NCBI GenBank assembly: GCA_034420695.1
Contig: DAOULB010000040.1
Location: 186,001 to 250,000, forward strand
DNA length: 64,000 nucleotides
Origin: Io17-Chloro-G2 sp034420695
GTDB lineage: Bacteria; Chloroflexota; Dehalococcoidia; Lucifugimonadales; UBA3495
Reading direction: 5' to 3'
Numbering within the stretch: position 1 is the stretch's first letter; each line of letters begins with the position of its first letter. Below are positions 1-8,841 of the stretch, one piece after another. The notes beneath the pieces are model-generated. The model ran no database searches, was not told the origin of the DNA, and saw only the letters and a program-made list of their open reading frames with translations. The position numbers and the translations under genes are program-made.

Positions 1-897
1 CCCCGGGACGCCAACCGCGTCTTGGAGATGGCCAAGATGGCGGAATCGGCGGGGCTGGACTCGGTCTGGGTGGGTGACAGCCTGACCGCCAAACCACGGT
101 TGGAGCCATTGTCCACCCTGGCCGCCGTGGCCGCCGTCACCAGCAATGTCAGGCTCGGCACCGCCGTCCTGCTGGCGGCCCTGCGCCACCCGGTGCTGCT
201 GGCCCAGACCTGCGCCACGCTGGACGTCATTTCCGGGGGCCGGCTGGTAATCGGCGCCGGGGTCGGTGGAGCTTTCAACGAAGCCCAAGTGCGGGAGTGG
301 GGAGCAGCAGGCGTGGAAGCCCGGTCGCGGGCAGGCCGCTTGGAAGAGATAGTCTGCATTGTCAGAGCCCTGGGTTCCGGAACACCCTTGGACTACCCCG
401 GAAAGCACTTCAATCTCAAGCAGGTGCAGGTCCTGCCCCCGCAGGTGCAGAGCGGCGGCGTGCCCTTCCTGCTGGCCTGTCACTGGCGGGCCCAGCGAGT
501 GAACCAGTTCCGCCGGGCTGCCCGGCTGGGCAGCGGGCTGGTTTCCATTTCCGACCTGCCCGATGAATACGCCAAGCTGGTGTCCCACGTCAGGGGTCTG
601 GTCGAGGAAGAGGGCCGGGACCCAAGAAGCTTCGAGGCCGCCATGTACTTGACGGTCAACATGGAGCCGGACCGGGCCAAGGCCGAGGCCGAAGCCACCG
701 AATTCCTGACGGGCTACTACGGCGCCAATATCTGGGGGGAGCGCTGGGGCCCATTCGGGGAAGCCAGCAGGGTGAAAGACCGCATCTCCGAGTACATCGA
801 AGCGGGGGCGGAAACGGTCATCGTTCGATTTGCGTCCTTCCAACCCCAGCGGCAACTGGAAGCTTTTCTGGAACAAGTAGCTTGTTCCTGGTTGTGA
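1..897 (+). CDS. LLM class flavin-dependent oxidoreductase (5' partial)
   Basis: Luciferase-like monooxygenase fold enzyme, using FMNH2 or F420 to oxidise or reduce a small organic substrate in the cytoplasm. The frame is open to the window edge and reads PRDANRVLEMAKMAESAGLD before the family motif VWVGDSL, so the true start lies upstream and perhaps 20-30 residues are missing. The family patterns TSNVRLGTAV and LVIGAGVGG (flavin-pocket strands) are present, and the C-terminal helix ends normally at a TGA. A fabI-like gene follows 58 bp downstream on the same strand. The substrate cannot be told from sequence. cofE elsewhere in the window makes F420 use possible but does not show it. Confidence 0.85.
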   Translation, partial: PRDANRVLEMAKMAESAGLDSVWVGDSLTAKPRLEPLSTLAAVAAVTSNVRLGTAVLLAALRHPVLLAQTCATLDVISGGRLVIGAGVGGAFNEAQVREWGAAGVEARSRAGRLEEIVCIVRALGSGTPLDYPGKHFNLKQVQVLPPQVQSGGVPFLLACHWRAQRVNQFRRAARLGSGLVSISDLPDEYAKLVSHVRGLVEEEGRDPRSFEAAMYLTVNMEPDRAKAEAEATEFLTGYYGANIWGERWGPFGEASRVKDRISEYIEAGAETVIVRFASFQPQRQLEAFLEQVACSWL

Positions 898-955
898 GTG
901 GTGAGGACAAGGGCTGGCGCGTTAACGAGCCCATTTTGATGGAGGTCAAACCCCG

Positions 956-1729
956 GTGTATCCAATAGACCTTGCCGGCAAGTCGGGCATTATCCTGGGG
1001 GTTGCCAACGAGCGGAGCATTGCCTGGGGCATTGCCAGCGCGCTGGGCCAGGCCGGCGCCCGGCTGGCCCTGACCTACCAGAACCAGAGGCTGGAAGAAA
1101 GAGTGCGCCGGCTGGCTGCCTCCTTGGACGACGCCTTATTGGTGGAGTGCGACGCCACCGACGACCAGCAGATTGACTCCATGTTCCGGCAGGTCGAAGA
1201 GTCCTTCGGGGAAATTTCTTTCTTGGTGCACAGCATCGCCTTCGCCAACCGGGAGGACTTGGCCAGGCCCTTTTCCGAAACCGGGCGGGAGGGATTCCGC
1301 TTGGCATTGGAAGTCAGCGCCTACTCCCTGATTCCCTTGGTGCGGCAAGCGGTCCCGCTGATGAAATCCGGAGGCAGCGTGGTCACCATGACCTTTCACG
1401 CCTCCCAGCAGGTCTATCCCGGTTACAACGTTATGGGAACGGCCAAGGCGGCCTTGGAGCACGAGGTGCGGCAGTTGGCCGCGGAGTACGGCCCCAGTAA
1501 CGTGCGGCTGAACGCCATCTCGGCCGGCCCTCTGGAAACTTTGGCCGCCCGGGGCATCCACGGATTCATCGACATGAAGAAAGTCCATGCCGAAAGGGCT
1601 CCCTTGGGCAGGAACATTACGGTGGACGAGGTGGCCCGGACGGCGCTCTTCTTGTGCAGCGACCTTTCCACCGGCATCACCGGGGCGGTCATACCGGTGG
1701 ACGCCGGTTACCACATCATGGCGGTCTAG
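956..1729 (+). CDS. fabI: Enoyl-ACP reductase, FabI-type SDR
   Basis: NADH-dependent reduction of enoyl-ACP in the last step of the fatty acid elongation cycle, a cytoplasmic tetramer. The 257 residues match the usual FabI length. The N-terminal nucleotide site reads GVANERSIAWGIA (residues 15-27), as in FabI and unlike the classical SDR TGxxxGIG. The catalytic pair is Y157 in YNVMGTAK with K164, followed by NAISAGPLETLA and the ERAPLGRN segment. Start is GTG at 956 with a GGAGG-like site upstream. Odd: the second active-site tyrosine of FabI (E. coli Y146) is F147 here, in the segment TMTFHAS. It could therefore be a FabI-derived reductase with another substrate. FabI-like is firm; role in fatty acid synthesis is likely. 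Confidence 0.85.
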   Translation: MYPIDLAGKSGIILGVANERSIAWGIASALGQAGARLALTYQNQRLEERVRRLAASLDDALLVECDATDDQQIDSMFRQVEESFGEISFLVHSIAFANREDLARPFSETGREGFRLALEVSAYSLIPLVRQAVPLMKSGGSVVTMTFHASQQVYPGYNVMGTAKAALEHEVRQLAAEYGPSNVRLNAISAGPLETLAARGIHGFIDMKKVHAERAPLGRNITVDEVARTALFLCSDLSTGITGAVIPVDAGYHIMAV

Positions 1730-1764
1730 TCCGGCCCTAACTCGACGTCAAATGGAATTCGTCG

Positions 1765-2610
1765 TCAACTGCTGGTCGAACCGGCGTTGATGGCTTGCAA
1801 CCGGCGCCGGTCTTCAGCCGCTTGCTCACTCCGTCCCAGCTTGGAATAAGCCTCGGCCCGCCGCTCCCAAGCCTCTTTGTAGTTCGCGTCCAAGGCTATT
1901 GCCTTGGTGAACTGGTCGATGGCTTCCTGCACACGTCCTTGGTTGAACAACCGGATTCCCCGTTCGGTCATGTTGGGTGCGGTAGGCAGGCCCCGGAACA
2001 CGGGAGCCTCCGCGGCCTCTTCTTCCGGCTCGGCAACCTGCGCCTCTGCCGGTTCCGCCTGGGCTGCAGTGGGGGCTTGGACTTCCTGGCTGGCCAAGAC
2101 CGGCTCGGCCAAAGCAGTAGGTTCAGCCGGTGCAGGCTCCGGGGTCGGCTTCGGCTCTGCTGCCGGGGCGCTCTCTTCAGCAGTGGAGTGTGGTTCGGTT
2201 GGCTCCGCGGTTGCCCTCGGCCCCGGCGGCTCTACAGTAGCCGTGGGCTCAGGCTCGGCGGGTTGTTCTACCCGTTGAGTCGCTTCCGGCGCAGTCAGGT
2301 CAGGGTAGGCCAGTTCCAACTCCCAGCCGCAGCTGATGCAATATCTCTGGCTGGCGGAATGACTGGCGTTGCACCTGGGGCAAGCCAGTTCCCTGGGAGG
2401 GGCCGGTGGGCGGTAGATTCCCGGCCTGACGAACAACAACAGGAACAGGGGAGCTATCCCCAACAGGTTCCAAGGCCGGGGCAGCACGGAGAGGACGAAG
2501 ACCAAGCCTCCCCAGAGCAGGGGGGCCCTACTCCCTCGGCTGCGGGCCAAGCGGCTGCCCCACCAGCCCAGGACCATGGCCAAGACTACGTAAACGATCT
2601 CCATCGGCAT
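1765..2610 (-). CDS. Membrane protein with zinc ribbon, Ala/Glu/Pro linker and TPR repeats
   Basis: No specific function recognised. The 281 residues begin with one or two hydrophobic segments (residues about 4-62). A zinc ribbon follows, with CPRC at about 77-80 and CISCGW about 15 residues later. A long low-complexity linker rich in A, E, P and T comes next, and the C-terminal 70 residues carry tetratricopeptide-type helices (FNQGRVQEAIDQFTKAIALD). This architecture suggests a membrane-anchored scaffold for protein-protein contacts. It converges with the fabI-like gene 35 bp away. The linker is compositionally biased, so its exact length is of little functional weight. Confidence 0.75.
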   Translation of the reverse strand: MPMEIVYVVLAMVLGWWGSRLARSRGSRAPLLWGGLVFVLSVLPRPWNLLGIAPLFLLLFVRPGIYRPPAPPRELACPRCNASHSASQRYCISCGWELELAYPDLTAPEATQRVEQPAEPEPTATVEPPGPRATAEPTEPHSTAEESAPAAEPKPTPEPAPAEPTALAEPVLASQEVQAPTAAQAEPAEAQVAEPEEEAAEAPVFRGLPTAPNMTERGIRLFNQGRVQEAIDQFTKAIALDANYKEAWERRAEAYSKLGRSEQAAEDRRRLQAINAGSTSS

Positions 2611-2815
2611 GCTGGGAACACATTCTCCCGAAGCTTCGGCTTGCTTCCCGGCGTCGGTGGCAAGTTGCGGCTTCTGCGCTTCTACATCGGAATATACACT
2701 TATACGGGCGTGACGGGCAATGGGTTTGCATTACTCTGAGGCGAGTGTGAAACTCGGAGAGGCGCAAATAAGCCCCGGTTGTGAGCTGGGGCCTTGGTGG
2801 TCGAGAGTCTGGTGG

Positions 2816-3196
2816 TTAGTTGTAGGCTAACTGTTCAGCGTCTTGAATGTAGCGGTCAGTCTCTCGGATACGGCGCTCGGTTTGTTTCATTGGCTCACAC
2901 AAACCAAGGTAGAAACATTCTCCATGTAGTTGTCCCTGTCTGCTATAAAAGCGTCCTATCAGGATGCTTACCGATTGGTCTGCATCCAGTAGCTCGTTCA
3001 GTCCCCTAGTTGTTGCTGGACTCTTTTCTGGTTCTTGTCCAGTTCGAGCCACAATTAACGCATTGGTAGCCCGTAGGGTCGCGCACCATGCCTTCTCTGC
3101 TGCGTCTCTGACGTCCCCAGCTTCAAGCCGCTCAATAGCTTGAGCATAGATTTGGCGGGCATCTGCAAAAATGCTATGGGCGGTTGCCGTGGCCAT
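2816..3196 (-). CDS. Small helical protein, HEPN/PaREP1-like
   Basis: A 126-residue all-helical protein with the pattern IFADARQIYAQAIERLEAGD, then DAAEKAWCATLRATNALI, then LHGECFYLG. The repeated 'AAEKAW..A..A..A' style helix and the later helix with RFYSRQGQLHGE resemble HEPN-fold or PaREP1-like proteins that often partner a nucleotidyltransferase. No such partner is visible next to it. The HEPN RNase motif R-x4-6-H is not convincingly present (RQGQLHGE is the nearest match). It lies in a stretch with lower GC and different codon use from its neighbours, which suggests transfer. The fold call is an inference from pattern, not from a domain search. Confidence 0.55.
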   Translation of the reverse strand: MATATAHSIFADARQIYAQAIERLEAGDVRDAAEKAWCATLRATNALIVARTGQEPEKSPATTRGLNELLDADQSVSILIGRFYSRQGQLHGECFYLGLCEPMKQTERRIRETDRYIQDAEQLAYN

Positions 3197-3793
3197 CTAC
3201 TTCTCTCTAGGGACGGTGTTGCCGGGAAGGTCAACCCATTACGCCGTACTATGCCACGCCCCACCGTTCGAATCAACCGCGCCGGGAGTCTCGCCCAACA
3301 AGTTTGACCACTGCTGGGCTGACCTAGTAAGTGTCTCTGTAGGTGCTCATAAATTTGGTGCTTGGAATGTAGCTGAGAGCGTATGATGAGGGTTATCAGG
3401 GTGATGTTCCTGCGACTCACGCATTTTTTGGGAATATGGTTCGCCAGATGCAGGGGTAGTCTTATGTCCTTGATCCGCCCTCCGAGTCTTGCACTCGCCT
3501 CTTCGTCCTGAAGACTCTCCCTAGTTGCGTCCGGTGACTCCGGGATGGGTGAGGTTCTGCTGTTTTCTTAGTTGTCTCTACGGGTTGTTTCCGTGTATCA
3601 CTCCCCGCTCAGGCACGAGTGTGGGAGTGATTGTGGCTTTGACACTGCCAATCGGCCGGTGATAGAATTTGCTCCCCAAACTTCTGCAGGATTGCAGCCG
3701 CCAGCCTCGCAACGTGATGTGCCGCGCCGGTCTCAGGGAAAATCGCCGCATCACAGCCCGCCGAAATCTTAGAAGACATAACTAGGAGGCGTT
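3197..3793. other. Gene-poor 597 bp region with a hairpin
   Basis: No convincing coding region on either strand. Base composition is visibly more AT-rich than neighbouring genes. The only clear structure is a 9 bp inverted repeat, ATCACTCCC at 3597-3605 and GGGAGTGAT at 3623-3631, with a 17 nt loop. It lies about 160 bp upstream of the FBP aldolase/phosphatase gene. A TAGAAT hexamer at 3663-3668 could serve as its -10 box. I recognise no riboswitch consensus. Confidence 0.4.
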
Positions 3794-4978
3794 ATGAAGG
3801 TCACGCTATCCATTCTCAAAGCCGACGTCGGTTCCATTGGCGGCCACACCAAGCCGTCCCAGCGCATGATGGACGCGGTGCGGGACGATTGTGACGAGGC
3901 CATCAGCAAAGGATTGCTGATCGATGCCTATCTGGGACATACCGGGGATGATATCTGCATCGTTGCATCTCATACCCGTGGCGAGAACGATACCGATGTC
4001 CACCAGTTCGCTTGGAACGCCTTCCTCCATGCCACTGACATAGCTTCCCAATACGGGCTATACGGCGCCGGCCAAGACCTGCTTGTTGATGCTCCTTCTA
4101 GCAACATCAGGGGCGCCGGCCCGGCAGTAGCCGAGATTGAACTGGACCACGACCCGGTCAAGACCAACCGGGTGCGTCCCGCCGAATCCTTCATGGTGCT
4201 GGCGGCCGACAAGTGTGGGCCGGGGGCCTACAACCTGCCCCTGTTCCTGGGTTTTGCCGACCCCATGTATTGCGCCGGCTTGATGCTGCCCCGCATTGGT
4301 GAAGGATTCACATTCAACATAATCGACATGGACAACACCGGCGGAGACAGCATTATTTCCCTCAACGCCCCCGAGGACTATTACAAGATTACCGTCCTTT
4401 TGCGGGACAACGAGCGGTTCGGAATCGACTCCATCGTGTCACGGCACACCGGGCAGGTAGCTGCCGCCGTTTCCGCCACCCGGATGCATAACATTGCCGG
4501 CACCTACACCGGCAAGGACGACCCGGTGGCCTTGGTGCGCAATCAAGGCATCTTCCCCGCCCCTGAAGAGCTGGTGTCACCCTTTGCCAAGGCCCACTAC
4601 ATTGGAGGCGACGCCCGGGGTTCCCATGTCATGCCCTTGATGCCCGTGCCCATCAACACCGCAGTGACCGGCATGTACTGCCTGCCCTTGGTTTCCTGCA
4701 TCGGTTTCTCTCTCAACGCCAAGGGAGAGTTCTCCGATTCCGTGGCTGACTTCTTCGACAACCCGGCTTGGGACTACACCAGGCAGTTGGCCCAGGAAAA
4801 GGCCATAGCCATGAGGGCGCAAGGCTGGTCGGGGGCCGCCATGCTTCCCTACGGCGAGCTGGAGTACTCCGGATTCCGCCAGAGCATCGGCGACTTGGTG
4901 GACCGGTTTGCCTTCCGCAACGGCCACGAAGCGGAGGCCGGAGTGCCTGCCGAGACGGCCAGCGCCGACAACGACTAA
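3794..4978 (+). CDS. Bifunctional fructose-1,6-bisphosphate aldolase/phosphatase (archaeal type)
   Basis: Gluconeogenic enzyme that condenses dihydroxyacetone phosphate with glyceraldehyde-3-phosphate and dephosphorylates the product to fructose-6-phosphate. The 394 residues match the FBPA/P family throughout. Mg-binding segments are KADVGSIGGH (9-18) and HTGDD (49-53). THTRGE-type SHTRGENDT follows, then YGAGQDLLVDA, ADKCGPGAYNLPL and RGSH. The aldolase Schiff-base lysine and its tyrosine partner fall in the segment GTYTGKDDP as Y238 and K241, and a later tyrosine is in ELEYSG. Start is ATG with AGGAGG upstream. The gene stands alone and ends at a strong terminator shared with aspS. Common in archaea and in thermophilic or deep-branching bacteria, including Chloroflexota. 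Confidence 0.93.
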   Translation: MKVTLSILKADVGSIGGHTKPSQRMMDAVRDDCDEAISKGLLIDAYLGHTGDDICIVASHTRGENDTDVHQFAWNAFLHATDIASQYGLYGAGQDLLVDAPSSNIRGAGPAVAEIELDHDPVKTNRVRPAESFMVLAADKCGPGAYNLPLFLGFADPMYCAGLMLPRIGEGFTFNIIDMDNTGGDSIISLNAPEDYYKITVLLRDNERFGIDSIVSRHTGQVAAAVSATRMHNIAGTYTGKDDPVALVRNQGIFPAPEELVSPFAKAHYIGGDARGSHVMPLMPVPINTAVTGMYCLPLVSCIGFSLNAKGEFSDSVADFFDNPAWDYTRQLAQEKAIAMRAQGWSGAAMLPYGELEYSGFRQSIGDLVDRFAFRNGHEAEAGVPAETASADND

Positions 4979-5003
4979 CCCGGACACAATCGCCAAGGAA
5001 TCA

Positions 5004-5042
5004 AAAAAGCCCCGGCGCAGCAGTTGTACGCCGGGGCTTTTT
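5004..5042. terminator. Bidirectional rho-independent terminator
   Basis: A 14-position stem, AAAAAGCCCCGGCG at 5004-5017 pairing with CGCCGGGGCTTTTT at 5029-5042, with an 11 nt loop. A-tract and T-tract flank it, so it can act on both strands. It sits between the convergent FBP aldolase/phosphatase and aspS genes. Confidence 0.9.
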
Positions 5043-5046
5043 CGGT

Positions 5047-5075
5047 GTAGGGGCAGGTTTCAAACTTGCCCCTAC
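5047..5075. repeat. Dispersed palindromic repeat, copy 1
   Basis: A 29 nt near-perfect palindrome: GTAGGGGCAGGTTT, a central C, then AAACTTGCCCCTAC. It lies directly after the terminator, between convergent genes. A near-identical element occurs at 41566-41595, so this is a REP-like dispersed intergenic repeat. Confidence 0.75.
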
Positions 5076-5098
5076 GGCTATGCTTGGCGGTTGTCCAG

Positions 5099-6892
5099 CT
5101 AATCTTCCTCCACCCGGAGGGACAGTTCCTTCAATTGGTCCTGACCAACCGGAGAGGGGGAGCCAAAGAGCAGGTCAGCGCCGCTCTGGGTCTTGGGAAA
5201 GGCAATCACATCGCGAATCGAGCTGTTGCCCGACAGCATGGCCACCAGCCGGTCGATGCCCGGGGCGATGCCTCCGTGGGGCGGCGCCCCGTATTCCAAC
5301 GCCTCCAGCAACTGGCTGAACCGTTCTTGCGTCTCCTCCCGGCTGTATCCGAGAATTTTGAAGACCTTTTCCTGCAGGTCACGGTGATGTATCCGGATGC
5401 TGCCGCTGGCCAGTTCCGACCCGTTGCACACCAAGTCGTAGGCCCTGGAATTTATCCCGCCTAGGTCTTCACCGTCCAGTTTGCCGTCCTCTCCCTCGGA
5501 AGGAGCGGTAAAGGGATGGTGTACCGAGTCCCAGCGCTTGGCCTCGGCGTCCCACTCGAACAGGGGAAAGTCCGTGACGAAGGCAAAAGCAAGGGTGTCT
5601 TCGTCGATCAACCCGAGCCTGTCCGCCATGTGACCCCGCATGGCCGACAGCCACTGGTTCACTTCCTGGGCTTGGCCGGCCATCAGCAGCACCAAGTCCC
5701 CCGGCTTGGCTCCCACCTTCTGGGCAAGGCGACGGCTCCACTCCACCGGCATCCGCAGGCCTGCCGACAGGAGAACGTCCTCGTCGTCAAGGGCTTCCAG
5801 GCTCTCCTTGTCCTTGTACCTGGCGTGGGCCATTCCGGCGGCGCCAAAGTCCCGTGCGGTCTGTTCCAGCCGGTTCATGTCGGACCCGGTGTAGTGGCCG
5901 CGACCGGGGACCGTGATGGCTTTCACAATGCCGCCGGAGTTTATCGTTGACAGGAAGACCCGGAATTCGGTCTCCCCGGCCAAGCCGGTCACGTCGGACA
6001 TGGGCAGACCAAAGCGCAGGTCCGGCTTGTCGGAGCCGTACAGCTCCATTGCTTCGCGGAAGCTCAGCTTGGGGAAGGGCTTGAGCAGCTTTTTACCGGG
6101 CGCAATAGATTCCACCAGCCCCGTGTAGAGTTCCTCGGTCAGCCCGAGAATGTCGTCTTCCTGGACGAAGCTCATCTCCAAGTCCAGTTGGGTGAACTCC
6201 GGTTGCCGGTCCGCCCGCAGGTCCTCGTCCCGGAAGCACCGCGCAATCTGGAAATACTTCTCGACGCCGGAGACCATCAGCAACTGTTTGAGCTGCTGGG
6301 GAGACTGGGGCAGGGCATAGAAACTGCCGGGTTGCCGCCGGCTTGGCACCAAGAAGTCCCGGGCGCCTTCCGGGGTGCTCTTGATCAGGACGGGAGTCTC
6401 GATTTCAAGAAAACCCCGATCGCTGAGGAAGTCACGGATGTACTTCACAACCCGGTGGCGCAGGGTCAGGTTTCCCAGCATGTTCGGGCGCCGCAAGTCG
6501 AGGTAGCGGTAACGTAGCCTCAGGCTTTCGTCGGCCCCGGAGTCTTCATCGATATAGAAGGGCGGCGTCAAGGAGCGGTTAAGGACCTCGGCATGCCCGG
6601 CCATTACTTCCACTTGGCCGGTGGGCAGCAGCGGGTTGGCGGTATCCGGGGGCCTGCGCTGCACCTTGCCTGTGACTTGGACTACCCACTCGGGCCGGAG
6701 TTGTTCGGCCAACTTGTAGGCTTGGGGCGAAAGCTCCGGATTGAACACGACCTGTACCAGTCCGGACCTGTCCCGCAGGTCCACGAAAATGATGCCGCCG
6801 TGGTCGCGGCGGCGGCTTACCCACCCTGCCAGAGTGGGTTCTGTGTCTATATGGCTCTCTCTGAGGTCTCCGCAGTCTATGGTCTTCAGCAA
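5099..6892 (-). CDS. aspS: Aspartyl-tRNA synthetase, bacterial type
   Basis: Charges tRNA-Asp with aspartate. The 597 residues match the bacterial class II enzyme: N-terminal OB-fold anticodon domain (about 1-110), motif 2 region YFQIARCFRDEDLRADRQ, GAD insertion domain in the middle, and motif 3 GGIAPGIDRLVAML near the C terminus. In the OB fold the sequence RRRDHGG carries H31, the residue found in non-discriminating AspRS enzymes; discriminating ones have leucine here. The cell therefore probably also makes Asp-tRNA-Asn and amidates it with GatCAB, which is not in this window. It lies 20 bp downstream of the DUF255 gene and is probably co-transcribed with it. Confidence 0.96.
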   Translation of the reverse strand: MLKTIDCGDLRESHIDTEPTLAGWVSRRRDHGGIIFVDLRDRSGLVQVVFNPELSPQAYKLAEQLRPEWVVQVTGKVQRRPPDTANPLLPTGQVEVMAGHAEVLNRSLTPPFYIDEDSGADESLRLRYRYLDLRRPNMLGNLTLRHRVVKYIRDFLSDRGFLEIETPVLIKSTPEGARDFLVPSRRQPGSFYALPQSPQQLKQLLMVSGVEKYFQIARCFRDEDLRADRQPEFTQLDLEMSFVQEDDILGLTEELYTGLVESIAPGKKLLKPFPKLSFREAMELYGSDKPDLRFGLPMSDVTGLAGETEFRVFLSTINSGGIVKAITVPGRGHYTGSDMNRLEQTARDFGAAGMAHARYKDKESLEALDDEDVLLSAGLRMPVEWSRRLAQKVGAKPGDLVLLMAGQAQEVNQWLSAMRGHMADRLGLIDEDTLAFAFVTDFPLFEWDAEAKRWDSVHHPFTAPSEGEDGKLDGEDLGGINSRAYDLVCNGSELASGSIRIHHRDLQEKVFKILGYSREETQERFSQLLEALEYGAPPHGGIAPGIDRLVAMLSGNSSIRDVIAFPKTQSGADLLFGSPSPVGQDQLKELSLRVEED

Positions 6893-6912
6893 GGGTTTTA
6901 CCTGTCGCCCCG

Positions 6913-8706
6913 TCAGCCGGGGAACCTCTCAAAAATATTCGCGAATGGGTCGGCTCCGAAGGGAGACGGGGCCGCGGCGCCCGCCACCAAGCCCTCCAGT
7001 TCCTCCGGGTCCGTCACCGGGGGGAGGCACAGCGTGTCCAAGCACACGTGGGCCAAGGCCGGCCGGTCTGCATCAACCGACCTGACCCGCTTGATCTCCA
7101 GGTTCGGCGCACCAAGCCGGCATGCAGCGGCCAGCATCGCTTGGGCCGACGGGTCGCTGGGCTGGCCTTCCACCGTCACTTCCACCAAGGGGTTCTTCAG
7201 GCGGTGCACTGCCAAGCCCAAGGGGGCGGCGAACTCGCCGTACTCCCGGTACGTTTCGACGAAGGCACTCAGGGCCGTCTCCGCCACCTGCCGGTAATCG
7301 TCGTTCCGGGTCGCTTGGTACAACTTCAGCAGCGCCAAGGCTGCCGCGGCGTTGTCGGGCAGGGGTTTTTCCCGGATTTGCAGGTGGCCGATAGCTCCGG
7401 GGTCCTCCTCGATATCGAAGAAGCCGCCTTTTTCCTGGTCGAAGAACCTCTCGATCATGCCGACAGCCAAGGCAGTTGCCCGTTCCAGGTATGGCTCCCC
7501 GGCGTTGGAGCCGTGGGCCGACAGGTTGGCCGCGATGAGATGGGCCCAATCGATCAGAAACGACGGCCCGGAAGCCGCTCCACTCTCGTCGTATACATGA
7601 CACAACTCTCCGCGGTCGGCCATACCGTTGATCGACTCCAACACGGAAAGGGCGGTTGTTGCCAGTTCCGGTCGGCCCAAGGCCCAAGCAGCTTCCAAGA
7701 GCAAGCTGACGGCTTGGGCGTTGGCGCTGGCATAGCAGGAGGGGTCGGTTGGCGGCGCGGGGACTCCCTGCCTCGATTCCAGAGGGAGGGAAAAGTAGTC
7801 CGAATGGGAACCCTGGCTGCCCTGGAAGGCTGGGACGCCGGGGTCATAGAGGTGGGCCATCAAGTAATCGACGGTCTTGGCGGCGGTTTCTCTATAGCCC
7901 GGGTCGTCGAACAGGAACCCGGCTTGCAGGTACAACTCACCCAAGCCCAGGTTGTCCTCCAACAGCTTCTCGTACTGGGGTTGGCTCCAGTCTGCTCCGG
8001 CGCAGTGACGATAAAAGCCCCCTTCTTCCCGGTCAATCAACTCTCCGGCGGAAATGGAATCGAGGGTCTTTCGCATCATGGCCCGGTAGAAGTCTTCGCC
8101 GGCAGTGCGGGCCAAGTGGTTGACGAAAAGAGCAATCTGGGGGCTGGGAAACTTGGGTTCGACCCCGAAACCCCCGTTGCGGGCGTCGTAGGCCCCGGCC
8201 ACAACCCGGGCCACCGCGTCCACCAGTTGCTCGTGGACTTCAGGGCCCGCCGCCACCCGTCCAGCGTCCTGCCGCCGGTGTTGGTGCAGCTCCCTGGCTT
8301 GATCGTACAGCCTGGGCCGATCGCCGGCGTATGCCCGCTGCAACTCGGCCATCATGGCCAAAAACTGGTCCGGGGGCAGATAGGTAGCCCCGCCAATCAA
8401 TCCGCCGTGGCCGGTGAGGAAGGCCGTGGTGGGCCAACCCCCCACGTTGTAGCGGGCGTTGATGTCCGGGCGCTGGTCGCTGTCCACCCTGACCGCGATG
8501 AAATACTCCCGTAGATAGCTGGCTACGTCGGAGTCGGAATAAGTGGTCTCGTCCATGACGTGGCACCAGTAGCACCAGACGGCGGAAATGGATAGCAGCA
8601 CCGGCTTGTTTTCGGCCTGGGCCCGGTCAAACGCTTCTTGACCCCAGGGAAGCCAGTCAATCAAGTGAGCCTGGTTAGGGGTGGGAGAGAACCGGAAACT
8701 GTTCAA
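6913..8706 (-). CDS. Thioredoxin domain-containing protein (DUF255/YyaL family)
   Basis: Member of the family that joins an N-terminal thioredoxin-like DUF255 domain (about residues 1-165) to a C-terminal alpha/alpha toroid resembling glycosidases. The redox motif is C45-Y-W-C48 followed by HVM, and the domain then reads VRVDSDQRPDINARYN and GGWPTTAFL. The length of 597 is somewhat below the usual 650-690, mostly in the C-terminal half. Function is not settled in any species. It precedes aspS by 20 bp on the same strand. Confidence 0.88.
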   Translation of the reverse strand: MNSFRFSPTPNQAHLIDWLPWGQEAFDRAQAENKPVLLSISAVWCYWCHVMDETTYSDSDVASYLREYFIAVRVDSDQRPDINARYNVGGWPTTAFLTGHGGLIGGATYLPPDQFLAMMAELQRAYAGDRPRLYDQARELHQHRRQDAGRVAAGPEVHEQLVDAVARVVAGAYDARNGGFGVEPKFPSPQIALFVNHLARTAGEDFYRAMMRKTLDSISAGELIDREEGGFYRHCAGADWSQPQYEKLLEDNLGLGELYLQAGFLFDDPGYRETAAKTVDYLMAHLYDPGVPAFQGSQGSHSDYFSLPLESRQGVPAPPTDPSCYASANAQAVSLLLEAAWALGRPELATTALSVLESINGMADRGELCHVYDESGAASGPSFLIDWAHLIAANLSAHGSNAGEPYLERATALAVGMIERFFDQEKGGFFDIEEDPGAIGHLQIREKPLPDNAAAALALLKLYQATRNDDYRQVAETALSAFVETYREYGEFAAPLGLAVHRLKNPLVEVTVEGQPSDPSAQAMLAAACRLGAPNLEIKRVRSVDADRPALAHVCLDTLCLPPVTDPEELEGLVAGAAAPSPFGADPFANIFERFPG

Positions 8707-8841
8707 CTAGCACCGGAAAGTATCAATGCTTCCGTTCCAATGGATCCAGGGAAGCGGGGCGATTCAACCTGCATTTCGCCGGTCAACGTTAGCATAGCCC
8801 CGCCCTGTTTTTCAATGAGGCAACACGCGAGGAAAGCTGGG

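Noticed and set aside
1795..2739. Long plus-strand open frame opposite the zinc-ribbon/TPR gene
   Set aside because: It is a shadow: it lies antisense to a gene with recognisable domains and its own translation shows no family pattern.
3171..3420. Nucleotidyltransferase partner for the HEPN-like gene
   Set aside because: No GSxxxG-x-DxD motif on either strand upstream or downstream.
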